A stretch of 19,993 nucleotides of DNA from an uncultured Lachnospiraceae bacterium. Lineage in GTDB: Bacteria > Bacillota > Clostridia > Lachnospirales > Lachnospiraceae. Where the stretch lies: the NCBI GenBank assembly GCA_902496125.1, contig CABUZU010000023.1, forward strand, positions 1-19,993. Reading direction: 5' to 3'. Positions 1-7,181 of the stretch are shown here, in pieces; the stretch's first letter is position 1; each line of letters begins with the position of its first letter. The notes beneath the pieces are model-generated. The model was not told the origin of the DNA, made no database searches, and saw only the letters and a program-made list of their open reading frames with translations. A program made the position numbers and the translations under genes.

Positions 1-1554
1 CGCAATCTGGTCGCAATTTTCTGCTGTACTACTCTTGGATGCCCTATTTTCCTTCTTGTCGGAGTCGAGTGACTTCATTGTCGGGAATAATAATACGTCA
101 CGAATAGCAGCGGAATCAGTAAGTAGCATAACCATTCTATCGATACCGAATCCGATACCACCTGTTGGAGGCATACCGATTTCTAATGCATTTAAGAAAT
201 CTTCATCGGTTGTATTTGCTTCTTCATCACCCTGAGATAATAATTCTTCCTGAGCTTTGAAACGTTCTCTCTGGTCGATTGGGTCATTAAGTTCGGAATA
301 AGCATTTGCCATTTCCCAACCATTCATAAAGAATTCAAATCTTTCTACATAATCTGGATTCTCTGGTTTCTTCTTGGTAAGAGGAGAAATTTCAACAGGA
401 TGGTCCATAACAAAAGTAGGCTGAATCATCTTATCTTCGCAGAATTCTTCAAAGAATAAGTTTAAGATATCACCTTTCTTATGACGTTCTTCGTATTCTA
501 CACCTTTTTCTTTTGCGATTGCCTTAGCTTCTTCATCAGAATGAATTTCATTAAAGTCAACGCCTGCATATTTCTTAACCGCATCTAACATGGTAATACG
601 TTCAAATGGCTTACCTAAATCCATTTCAATTCCATTGTAATTAATTACAGTAGTACCAAGTACTTCCTTTGCTACATGGCGATATAGATTTTCTGTTAAA
701 TCCATCATTCCATTGTAATCGGTATATGCCTGATAAAGTTCCATTAAAGTAAATTCTGGATTGTGTCTAGTATCTACACCTTCGTTACGGAATACTCTAC
801 CAATTTCATATACTCTTTCTAATCCACCAACGATTAATCTCTTAAGATATAATTCAAGAGAAATACGAAGTTTTAAATCTTCATCTAATGCATTAAAATG
901 AGTTTCAAAAGGACGAGCTGCTGCTCCACCTGCATTTGCTACAAGCATAGGAGTTTCAACTTCCATAAATCCTTGTCCATCTAAGTAATTACGAATTGCA
1001 CGTAAAATTTTAGAACGTTTTACAAAAGTATCCTTTACTTCTGTATTCATGATTAAATCGACATATCTTTGACGATATCTTGTATCGGTATCGGTTAAAC
1101 CATGGAATTTTTCTGGTAAAATCTGTAAGCTCTTAGATAAAAGTACGATTTCTGTTGCTTTTACAGAGATTTCTCCCATATGAGTTCTAAATACTTCACC
1201 AGTTACAGATACGATATCACCGATATCCATTTTCTTAAATGCCTTATAAGGTTCTTCTCCTAAAACATCTCTAGCTACATATAACTGAATATTTCCTTTT
1301 AAATCCTGTACATTACCAAAGGAAGCTTTACCCATTACACGTTTTGCCATCATACGACCAGCAATTTTAACGCTTTTTCCTTCATATTCTTCAAAATTAT
1401 CTTTAATATCTGAAGTATGTGCAGTTACTTCACATTTTGTAATCTGAAAAGGGTCATGACCTTCTGCCTGTAAGGTTGCTAATTTTTCTCTACGAACTTT
1501 ACGTAATTGTCCAATATCTTGTTGTTCATTATTCTTCTTTTTTTGCTCTGCCAT
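1..1554 (-). CDS. lysS: Lysyl-tRNA synthetase (class II), 3' end beyond window
   Basis: Attaches lysine to tRNA-Lys in the cytoplasm, using ATP. Read on the minus strand from ATG at 1552-1554, the frame stays open for 518 codons to the window edge. An N-terminal OB-fold anticodon-binding domain (about residues 50-150) is followed by the class II catalytic core. Motif 2 is visible (FRNEGVDTRHNPEFT), and so is motif 3 (GIGIGIDRMVMLL, then RDVLLFP near 480-491). Bacterial LysRS normally ends just after this point, near 490-505 residues. Here a polar tail with DKKENRASK continues at least to residue 518, so this version has a C-terminal extension of unknown length. The start lies one base after the greA stop, with AGAGG about ten bases upstream inside greA, so the two are co-transcribed. 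Identity is certain; only the C-terminus is unseen. Confidence 0.96.
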   Translation of the reverse strand, partial: MAEQKKKNNEQQDIGQLRKVRREKLATLQAEGHDPFQITKCEVTAHTSDIKDNFEEYEGKSVKIAGRMMAKRVMGKASFGNVQDLKGNIQLYVARDVLGEEPYKAFKKMDIGDIVSVTGEVFRTHMGEISVKATEIVLLSKSLQILPEKFHGLTDTDTRYRQRYVDLIMNTEVKDTFVKRSKILRAIRNYLDGQGFMEVETPMLVANAGGAAARPFETHFNALDEDLKLRISLELYLKRLIVGGLERVYEIGRVFRNEGVDTRHNPEFTLMELYQAYTDYNGMMDLTENLYRHVAKEVLGTTVINYNGIEMDLGKPFERITMLDAVKKYAGVDFNEIHSDEEAKAIAKEKGVEYEERHKKGDILNLFFEEFCEDKMIQPTFVMDHPVEISPLTKKKPENPDYVERFEFFMNGWEMANAYSELNDPIDQRERFKAQEELLSQGDEEANTTDEDFLNALEIGMPPTGGIGFGIDRMVMLLTDSAAIRDVLLFPTMKSLDSDKKENRASKSSTAENCDQIA

Positions 1555-1555
1555 A

Positions 1556-2041
1556 TTATTGTAACCTCTGAATTCCTAGAATTGTGTATTTCATCTCGCC
1601 TGCCATTGTTTCAATTACAACGGTTTCTCCAATTTCATGTCCAATAAGACCTGCTCCTACTGGAGATTCATTAGAAATTTTATTAAGTAAACTATTTGCT
1701 TCTGAAGAACCTACAATCTGGTATTCTACATCTTCATCAAAGATTTCATCATGTAAGCTAACGGAACAACCTACATTTACTCGGTCTAATGTAATTTCGT
1801 CTTCTGAAACGATTTCTGCATTTTTTAATAACTTCTCTAATTCTTCAATTCGAGCTTCTAATTCTCTTTGTTCTTCTTTCGCAGCATCATATTCAGCGTT
1901 TTCTGATAAGTCACCTTGCTCTCTCGCAATTTTAATTTTCTCAGCAACTTCCTGACGTTTGACCATCTTTAAATCTTCAAGTTCTTTTTCATATTTATCA
2001 AGTCCAGCACGGGTAAGGATATTTCTCTTAATTTCTGCCAT
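1556..2041 (-). CDS. greA: Transcription elongation factor GreA
   Basis: Binds the secondary channel of RNA polymerase and stimulates cleavage of backtracked RNA, rescuing stalled complexes. The 161 residues match the usual family length of about 158. The N-terminal half is a charged antiparallel coiled coil (about 12-77), and its tip carries the conserved acidic turn EQGDLSENAEYDAAKEEQ, with Asp44 and Glu47 in the position that helps hold the catalytic Mg2+. The C-terminal FKBP-like domain contains SPVGAGLIGHEIGE. The start ATG has AGGAAG at a suitable distance, and a good sigma-A promoter lies immediately upstream, so greA is the first gene of a greA-lysS unit. The greA-lysS pairing is also known from other Firmicutes. 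No odd residues seen. Confidence 0.97.
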   Translation of the reverse strand: MAEIKRNILTRAGLDKYEKELEDLKMVKRQEVAEKIKIAREQGDLSENAEYDAAKEEQRELEARIEELEKLLKNAEIVSEDEITLDRVNVGCSVSLHDEIFDEDVEYQIVGSSEANSLLNKISNESPVGAGLIGHEIGETVVIETMAGEMKYTILGIQRLQ

Positions 2042-2086
2042 TTTGTTCTTCCTTTCTAAAAAGCTTCTCTTTTCTTTGCCGATAGT

Positions 2087-2115
2087 ATTTTACATTATCT
2101 TGATACACTTGTCAA
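2087..2115 (-). promoter_or_regulatory. Sigma-A promoter for greA-lysS
   Basis: On the minus strand the -35 box TTGACA (2110-2115) and the -10 box TAAAAT (2087-2092) are separated by exactly 17 bases. The -35 box directly abuts the dusB stop codon (2116-2118), so the promoter uses all of the gap after dusB. The predicted RNA start is near 2080, giving a leader of about 40 bases before greA. I see no clear terminator after dusB, so some read-through from the upstream group is likely. Confidence 0.85.
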
Positions 2116-3060
2116 TCAACAGAAGTACTGATTTACAAGGCTTTCAAATTGTTCATAAGTCTCAGTTTCATTAATTTTTGCACGAAATGCAGAAGAATTT
2201 GCACAACCTGCTGTATACCATGCTGCATGTTTTCGCATTTCACGCATTCCAATATACTCTCCTTTAAATTCCATCTGCATCTTTGCATGGCGAAGCATCA
2301 TCTTTCTAATTTCTGCTAATGAACGCTCCACTTTTTTTCCTTCGACAATTTCTTTAAAAATCCATGGATTTCCTTTCGCTGCTCTGCCAATCATCACACC
2401 ATCACAGCCGCTTTCTTCCATTCGTTGCTTGGCATCTTTAGCACTTGCAATATCTCCATTTCCAATAACAGGAATGGAAACGGATTCTTTCACTCTGCGA
2501 ATAATGTCCCAATCAGCTTTGCCACTATAATATTGCTCTCTTGTACGACCATGAACCGTTATCATTGATGCTCCTGCATCTTCTAGCATCTTTGCCATCT
2601 CTGGTGCATTCTTCGTTTCTTCGGTAAAACCTGCTCGAATCTTAACCGATATTGGCTTTTTTACCTTTGCTACCATCTGCCTTACAATTTCGGCAGCAAG
2701 CTTTGGATTTTTCATCAGAGCAGAACCTTCTCCATTATTTACAACCTTCGGAACCGGACAACCCATATTTAAATCAATCCCGATAAAAGGTCCATCTTCA
2801 ATCTGAGCTGCAATTTCTGCCATAAGCTCTGGTTCTGAACCAAAAAGCTGTAATAAAACCGGTCCTTCTCTATTATCAATTTTCATTAACGGTGCAGTAT
2901 TTTTATTTTTATAATGAATGGCCTTTGCACTCACCATTTCAGTAACCATAAGACCGCACCCCATTTCTTTACATAAAATACGAAATGGTTGGTCTGTTAC
3001 CCCAGCCATCGGAGCTAAAACAATTGAATTCTCTAATACGGTTGAACCAATTTTTAACAT
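2116..3060 (-). CDS. dusB: tRNA-dihydrouridine synthase, DusB type
   Basis: FMN-dependent enzyme that reduces specific uridines in the tRNA D-loop to dihydrouridine with NADPH. The 314-residue protein is a TIM barrel with a helical C-terminal tRNA-binding domain. Visible signatures are LAPMAGVTDQPFR (15-27), the segment IDLNMGCPVPKVV with the catalytic Cys101, the phosphate-binding VIGNGDI and GVMIGRAAKGNPWIF. Length and signatures fit DusB rather than DusA or DusC. The start ATG overlaps the end of the preceding small gene by seven bases, and AGGAGG lies four bases upstream within that gene, so translation is probably coupled. It is the last gene of the argF group. Which uridine it modifies cannot be read from sequence. 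Confidence 0.94.
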   Translation of the reverse strand: MLKIGSTVLENSIVLAPMAGVTDQPFRILCKEMGCGLMVTEMVSAKAIHYKNKNTAPLMKIDNREGPVLLQLFGSEPELMAEIAAQIEDGPFIGIDLNMGCPVPKVVNNGEGSALMKNPKLAAEIVRQMVAKVKKPISVKIRAGFTEETKNAPEMAKMLEDAGASMITVHGRTREQYYSGKADWDIIRRVKESVSIPVIGNGDIASAKDAKQRMEESGCDGVMIGRAAKGNPWIFKEIVEGKKVERSLAEIRKMMLRHAKMQMEFKGEYIGMREMRKHAAWYTAGCANSSAFRAKINETETYEQFESLVNQYFC

Positions 3061-3395
3061 AGTTCCTCCTGCAAAATGACTACTCGATAATACAATTCTA
3101 AGCTTTCTAATAATTCTCTTTTTGTCTGTTGAATTTGTTTGATTTTTAAAACACTTCCTATTTCATCAAATAAATAATCCGTTTCTTCATTTTGAACCTG
3201 AAGCTCTAATTCTCCATCCTCATTAAAACAAAGTGTTAATATTCCTCCCACATCTTCAACATAAATCACACACATGGATTTAATTTCATCTTTAATTTGT
3301 TGTGGGAGTGCTTCATATAACGGATTTAAATAATATTTTTGTAAATAGGAATTTGCTACACAAAGTATTTTTTGTTCTTCCACTATTTCCACCAT
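3054..3395 (-). CDS. Small conserved hypothetical protein, DUF6145-like
   Basis: Function unknown. The 113-residue protein is acidic, has no membrane segment or signal peptide, and reads as a small alpha/beta domain. A first half has ALPQQIKDEIKSMCVIYVEDVGG, followed by beta-like stretches (ILTLCFNEDGELELQVQ), then a long C-terminal helix ending in LLESLELYYRVVIL. From memory it resembles the Lachnospiraceae family DUF6145, but I cannot confirm that. It starts immediately after the birA stop codon with no clear Shine-Dalgarno site before the ATG, and it overlaps the dusB start by seven bases. It is therefore sandwiched between birA and dusB and probably translated by coupling. A GTG at codon 5 is an alternative start. 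Confidence 0.8.
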   Translation of the reverse strand: MVEIVEEQKILCVANSYLQKYYLNPLYEALPQQIKDEIKSMCVIYVEDVGGILTLCFNEDGELELQVQNEETDYLFDEIGSVLKIKQIQQTKRELLESLELYYRVVILQEELC

Positions 3396-4379
3396 CTAAT
3401 TTGTATAACCATAGACACCACGAATTGAGATTTCTCCAGAATAAACATGTTCTGTTTCTCCAGCTTCATTTCTAACTTCTAATCCGCCATCTATTCCAAG
3501 TCCCAACTGTGTCACCTGTCTAGTTCCATTTTTTTCCATTAAATAAATCGGTTGATTTTGATTTACTAAATTTTTATCATATTCTTCCTTAATAAAGGAT
3601 AGATTCTGAATCTGTAAAAATTTAGGATACAACTGTTCAAAAGCTAACCAAATTTCATTTGCTAAGTCTGCTCGTTTAATGTCTCTATTCAAAATCATTT
3701 TTAACGAAATTGCTTTTTCTTTTAGCTCGTCTGGAAAACTTTCTGTATTTACATTAACTCCAATACCAACAACTACATAGTTAATATGACTTTCTTCGAT
3801 TGTCATCTCTGTCAAAATTCCACATACCTTACGACCTTCATATACAATATCATTTGGCCATTTAATCTGTGTCTGTAAACCAGTTGCATTTTGTATTCCT
3901 CGTTGTACTGCCATTGCTACTAGCAAGGTAATCATCGAGGCTTTATCAATCGAAAATTTTGGACGAAGAAGAAGGGACATCCAAAGTCCATCTCCAGAAG
4001 GCGAAGCCCAAGAACGACCTCGTCTTCCTCTGCCAGATTCTTGACAATCTGCAATCGCCAATGTACCTTCTTCTTTACCTTCTTCTGCTAAACGCTTAAT
4101 TTGCAAATTTGTAGAATCAATTTTATCGTAACAATATAGTTCATGACCAATCCATTTTGTAGAGAGTGCATGACTTACCTCTGCAAATGTTACATCATTT
4201 GGTGTCTCTAACAAATGATATCCTTTGTTGCGCACTGCCTCTACACGATATCCTTCATTTTGAAGTGATTGGATATTTTTCCATACTGCGGTACGAGATA
4301 TCCCTAATTGATTGGATATCTCTTGTCCCGAAATATATTCTTTTGTATTTCGCAACAATTCCAAAATTGTCTTCTTCAC
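3396..4379 (-). CDS. birA: Biotin-protein ligase with N-terminal repressor domain (BirA)
   Basis: Makes biotinyl-5'-AMP and transfers biotin to a lysine of carboxylase carrier proteins. The N-terminal winged helix usually also represses biotin genes. I place the start at GTG 4377-4379 (327 residues). GGAGGG lies seven bases before it, and the earlier in-frame TTG at 4392-4394 would overlap that ribosome site. Residues 1-57 are the helix-turn-helix (SGQEISNQLGISRTAVWKNI). The ligase core has DSTN (88-91), GRGRRGR (116-122, biotinyl-AMP loop), KWPND (173-177) and the C-terminal SH3-like domain. The start is two bases after the stop of the upstream membrane protein. No biotin synthesis gene or recognisable operator is near, so its repressor targets are not in this window. 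Confidence 0.94.
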   Translation of the reverse strand: MKKTILELLRNTKEYISGQEISNQLGISRTAVWKNIQSLQNEGYRVEAVRNKGYHLLETPNDVTFAEVSHALSTKWIGHELYCYDKIDSTNLQIKRLAEEGKEEGTLAIADCQESGRGRRGRSWASPSGDGLWMSLLLRPKFSIDKASMITLLVAMAVQRGIQNATGLQTQIKWPNDIVYEGRKVCGILTEMTIEESHINYVVVGIGVNVNTESFPDELKEKAISLKMILNRDIKRADLANEIWLAFEQLYPKFLQIQNLSFIKEEYDKNLVNQNQPIYLMEKNGTRQVTQLGLGIDGGLEVRNEAGETEHVYSGEISIRGVYGYTN

Positions 4380-4381
4380 TA

Positions 4382-4684
4382 TTATGCCCTCCAAATACTA
4401 ATAATACTTAAGAACGTGATAATCAATAAAATAATACCTAATAGTATCTGTATAAAAATTGGAAGGAAACGATTTCTTCCTTGACGAGTGCCACCATATT
4501 TTGCAAGTGCACTAACAAAGTTTAAAATTGCTGCCAATAAGAAAATAAATGGATAAAAAAATTCATGTTCTAACGGCTTCCATAAAACGAATCCTGCTAA
4601 TACAATAATTGCTATACAAATGGTAACATGAATAATATCCACAATCGTTTGAAACTTTCGTGATTTTATAAATTTGCTAGGCAT
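4382..4684 (-). CDS. Small three-helix membrane protein, unknown function
   Basis: I do not recognise a function. The 100-residue protein has a basic N-terminus (MPSKFIKSRKFQ) and three hydrophobic segments, at about 17-35, 42-61 and 73-97. The second and third are separated by a basic loop (KYGGTRQGRNRF), giving an N-in or N-out three-span protein. It has no signal peptide cleavage site and no Cys cluster. It may belong to a small Lachnospiraceae membrane family (I recall DUF6637), which I cannot verify. It sits seven bases after argF with GGGAG about 12 bases before the ATG, and two bases before birA, so it is clearly part of the argF-birA-dusB run. Confidence 0.75.
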   Translation of the reverse strand: MPSKFIKSRKFQTIVDIIHVTICIAIIVLAGFVLWKPLEHEFFYPFIFLLAAILNFVSALAKYGGTRQGRNRFLPIFIQILLGIILLIITFLSIISIWRA

Positions 4685-4691
4685 TAATCAA

Positions 4692-5630
4692 TTATTCTCC
4701 CAAAGTCGCTACCATTACTGCTTTGATTGTATGCATACGATTTTCTGCTTCGTCAAATACAACATCTGCATACTTCTCGAATACATCATAAGTTACTTCA
4801 TTGCCTTTTACTGCTGGTAGGCAATGCATAAAGATTGTACTGTCTTTACCAGTCTTTTTCATTAATTCCTCATTTACTTGATATGGCTTTAAAATTGCTA
4901 CTCTCTCAGCAGCTTTATCTTCTTCACCCATTGAGCACCATACATCGGTATAAATAACATCTGCCCCTTCTACCGCATTCACATCATCAGTAACCGTAAC
5001 GCTTGCACCAGATTCTTTTGCATAGCCTTCACAAAGCTTTACTAATTCTTCTTTTGGCCATAAAGATTTAGGTGCTAAGATTACCATATGAATGCCCATC
5101 TTTGTCATACCAATCATTAAGCTATTTGCCATATTGTTACGACCATCACCAACATAAACAAATTTACGTCCCTTAAGGTCTTTACCAAATTGTTCTCTTA
5201 TTGTAAGTAAATCTGCTAAAATCTGAGTTGGATGATAGTCATCAGTTAAACCATTCCATACAGGTACTCCTGAGTATTTTGCCAAAGCTTCTACAGATGA
5301 ATGTTTAAATCCACGGAATTCAATTCCATCAAACATACGTCCTAATACTCTAGCGGTATCTTCAATACTTTCTTTATGACCTAACTGAATATCATCTTGT
5401 CCTAAATATTCAGGATGTCCGCCTTCATCAATACAACCAATGGTAAAGGAACAACGAGTACGAGTTGATGGTTTTTCAAAAATCAACGCAATATTTTTAC
5501 CTTTTAAGCTATTGCCTGTAATTCCTTGTTTCTTTTTCGCTTTTAAATCTTCTGCTAAATCTAGTAAATATCCAATTTCTTCTGCACTAAAGTCTTTTAA
5601 TGTTAGAAAACTACGTCCTTTTAAATTCAT
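4692..5630 (-). CDS. argF: Ornithine carbamoyltransferase
   Basis: Condenses ornithine and carbamoyl phosphate to citrulline in arginine synthesis; the catabolic (ArcB) direction cannot be excluded. Signature sites are all present in 312 residues: the carbamoyl-phosphate loop STRTR (55-59), GHKES (84-88), HPTQ (133-136), the ornithine site SMGE (233-236) and HCLP (269-272). The body resembles the E. coli ArgF/ArgI subtype, but the segment after HCLPA is short, going almost directly to NEVTYDVFE where that subtype usually has about 20 more residues. Cys232 replaces the usual Val in the VWVSMGE motif. AGGGG precedes the ATG. No other arginine or deiminase gene is adjacent. A weak promoter may lie at about 5640-5675, but I see no Arg box. 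Confidence 0.94.
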   Translation of the reverse strand: MNLKGRSFLTLKDFSAEEIGYLLDLAEDLKAKKKQGITGNSLKGKNIALIFEKPSTRTRCSFTIGCIDEGGHPEYLGQDDIQLGHKESIEDTARVLGRMFDGIEFRGFKHSSVEALAKYSGVPVWNGLTDDYHPTQILADLLTIREQFGKDLKGRKFVYVGDGRNNMANSLMIGMTKMGIHMVILAPKSLWPKEELVKLCEGYAKESGASVTVTDDVNAVEGADVIYTDVWCSMGEEDKAAERVAILKPYQVNEELMKKTGKDSTIFMHCLPAVKGNEVTYDVFEKYADVVFDEAENRMHTIKAVMVATLGE

Positions 5631-5663
5631 GGTGTTTCCCCTTTCTATCTTACAATCCTTGTA

Positions 5664-5699
5664 ATTAACAACAATAGCAGACGGTAGATACCGTCTGCT
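5664..5699 (-). terminator. Rho-independent terminator after qmcA
   Basis: A perfect 11-bp inverted repeat, AGCAGACGGTA at 5676-5686 and its complement at 5689-5699, has only two bases between the arms. On the minus strand it is followed by a T-rich run (TATTGTTGTTAATT). It lies 35 bases beyond the qmcA stop and closes the nfeD-qmcA unit, insulating argF. The T-tract is interrupted by G residues, so efficiency may be moderate. Confidence 0.8.
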
Positions 5700-5733
5700 T
5701 ATTTCTTATCAAATGTATTTAGTTAGTATATCA

Positions 5734-6651
5734 CTATTCTTTTGCAACTTCAACTATAGATTTAACAGAACCTGCAATTCCTTGAATATCAGAAGGAATA
5801 ATAATCTTCGTTGCCTGGCCATCTGCTGCCTTCTCAAAAGCTTCTAAACTCTTAAGCTGTAAAACAGCGGAATCTGCTCCTGCTTCTTTTAATAATTTGA
5901 TACCTTCCGCAGTTGCTTGTTGTACTTTTAAGATTGCCTGTGCTTCACCTTCTGCCTCTTGGATTAATTTCTCTTTCTGTGCTTCTGCTCGAAGAATCGC
6001 TGCAGTCTTTTCTGCTTCTGCCTGTAATACCATCTGTTCTCTCTTACCTTCTGCAATTAAGATTGTAGACTTCTTCTCACCTTCTGCCTGTAGAATCTTC
6101 TCACGTCTTTCACGTTCTGCTTTCATCTGTTTTTCCATAGAATCTTGGATTTCAGCTGGTGGAATGATGTTCTTAAGTTCTACACGATTAACCTTAATTC
6201 CCCAAGGATCTGTTGCTTCATCAAGCTGAGTTCTCATCTTCGTATTGATAAGCTCTCTAGAAGTTAATGTCTCATCAAGCTCTAAATCACCAATAATATT
6301 ACGAAGTGTTGTTGCAGTTAAATTCTCAATTGCCATCAATGGATTTTCTACACCGTAAGCATAAAGCTTAGGGTCTGTAATTTGAAAATACACAACGGTA
6401 TCAATCTGCATAGTAACATTATCCTTCGTGATTACTGGTTGCGGTTCAAAATCAATAACCTGTTCCTTTAAATTAATCTTCTTTGCAATACGGTCAATAA
6501 ATGGCACTTTAAAATGTAAACCTACTGACCAAGTATCAAGATATCCTCCTAATCGTTCCACAACCATCGCTCTTGCCTGTGGAACAATTTTTATAGAGGT
6601 TGAAAGTACAATTAAAATTACGATTGCTAAAATTACGATTGCTATCCACAT
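5734..6651 (-). CDS. qmcA: SPFH/stomatin-type membrane scaffold protein, QmcA-like
   Basis: SPFH-family proteins form large membrane-bound assemblies that organise lipid domains and often work with membrane proteases. The 305 residues contain one N-terminal transmembrane helix (1-20) and then the SPFH/Band-7 domain (about 20-180; VPQARAMVVERLGGY, EQVIDFEPQPVITKDNV, WGIKVNRVELKNIIPP). A long Ala/Glu/Lys-rich coiled coil with repeated AEGEK/AEAEK units follows (about 175-255), and the C-terminal part carries IIIPSDIQGIAGSV. Order and length match E. coli QmcA rather than the larger flotillins. It begins one base after nfeD with GGAG upstream, and the NfeD-SPFH pair is a classic conserved partnership. 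The specific cellular target is unknown. Confidence 0.92.
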   Translation of the reverse strand: MWIAIVILAIVILIVLSTSIKIVPQARAMVVERLGGYLDTWSVGLHFKVPFIDRIAKKINLKEQVIDFEPQPVITKDNVTMQIDTVVYFQITDPKLYAYGVENPLMAIENLTATTLRNIIGDLELDETLTSRELINTKMRTQLDEATDPWGIKVNRVELKNIIPPAEIQDSMEKQMKAERERREKILQAEGEKKSTILIAEGKREQMVLQAEAEKTAAILRAEAQKEKLIQEAEGEAQAILKVQQATAEGIKLLKEAGADSAVLQLKSLEAFEKAADGQATKIIIPSDIQGIAGSVKSIVEVAKE

Positions 6652-6652
6652 A

Positions 6653-7087
6653 TTATTTTTCTCCTATTCCTACAATTAGTTTTACTCCTTGCACCTTTTT
6701 TACACTTACCCACTCATCCTTATGTAAGATTTGTTCTGGAATTGCTGAGCGTGCTGTCCAAATCTGACCGTTGACACGAACTGCTCCAGTTGACTTCTCA
6801 TTATCGATAGTTTCCGTCACCAGTGCATGAGTTCCTATGATTGCATCTACATTTGTCTTAGTTGTTTTACCCTTTACAATCTTCATTGCCACTGGACGAG
6901 TAAGTAATAACAGTATTAACGAAATAATAATAAATATTACCCATTGTATCTGTAGGCTTACTCCTAACAAGCTTGCAAAGAATGTAATAATCGCACCACC
7001 TGCAAACCATATCGTTGTTAGTGACATGGTAAAAAGTTCAATCACAATCAAAACAATGCTTAACAGTAACCAATAAATAGTTGCCAT
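6653..7087 (-). CDS. NfeD-family membrane protein (short form)
   Basis: Partner of SPFH/stomatin proteins; the short form lacks the ClpP-like protease domain. The 144 residues have hydrophobic segments at about 3-23, 26-43 and 48-66, followed by the soluble OB-fold domain. That domain shows the expected IIGTHALVTETI, GAVRVNGQIWTARS and DEWVSVKKVQGVKLIV. The TARS segment is typical of the NfeD OB-fold. AAGGAGG lies seven bases before ATG and a good promoter is just upstream. The gene is immediately followed by qmcA (1-bp gap), so the two are one transcript. Family assignment is firm; the exact role in the complex is inferred. Confidence 0.92.
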   Translation of the reverse strand: MATIYWLLLSIVLIVIELFTMSLTTIWFAGGAIITFFASLLGVSLQIQWVIFIIISLILLLLTRPVAMKIVKGKTTKTNVDAIIGTHALVTETIDNEKSTGAVRVNGQIWTARSAIPEQILHKDEWVSVKKVQGVKLIVGIGEK

Positions 7088-7117
7088 AATATCTCCTCCT
7101 TTCCAGAAGTTAATATC

Positions 7118-7146
7118 ATTTTACACTATTTATTCGCTATTCGCAA
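7118..7146 (-). promoter_or_regulatory. Sigma-A promoter for nfeD-qmcA
   Basis: Minus-strand -35 TTGCGA (7141-7146) and -10 TAAAAT (7118-7123) are spaced by 17 bases. The predicted RNA start is near 7111, giving a leader of about 24 bases that contains the AAGGAGG ribosome site. It lies in the gap between the wall-hydrolase gene and nfeD, in which I see no strong terminator for the hydrolase. Confidence 0.75.
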
Positions 7147-7181
7147 GAATATGAGAAAAATGTAACATAATCTTAAGGTTT

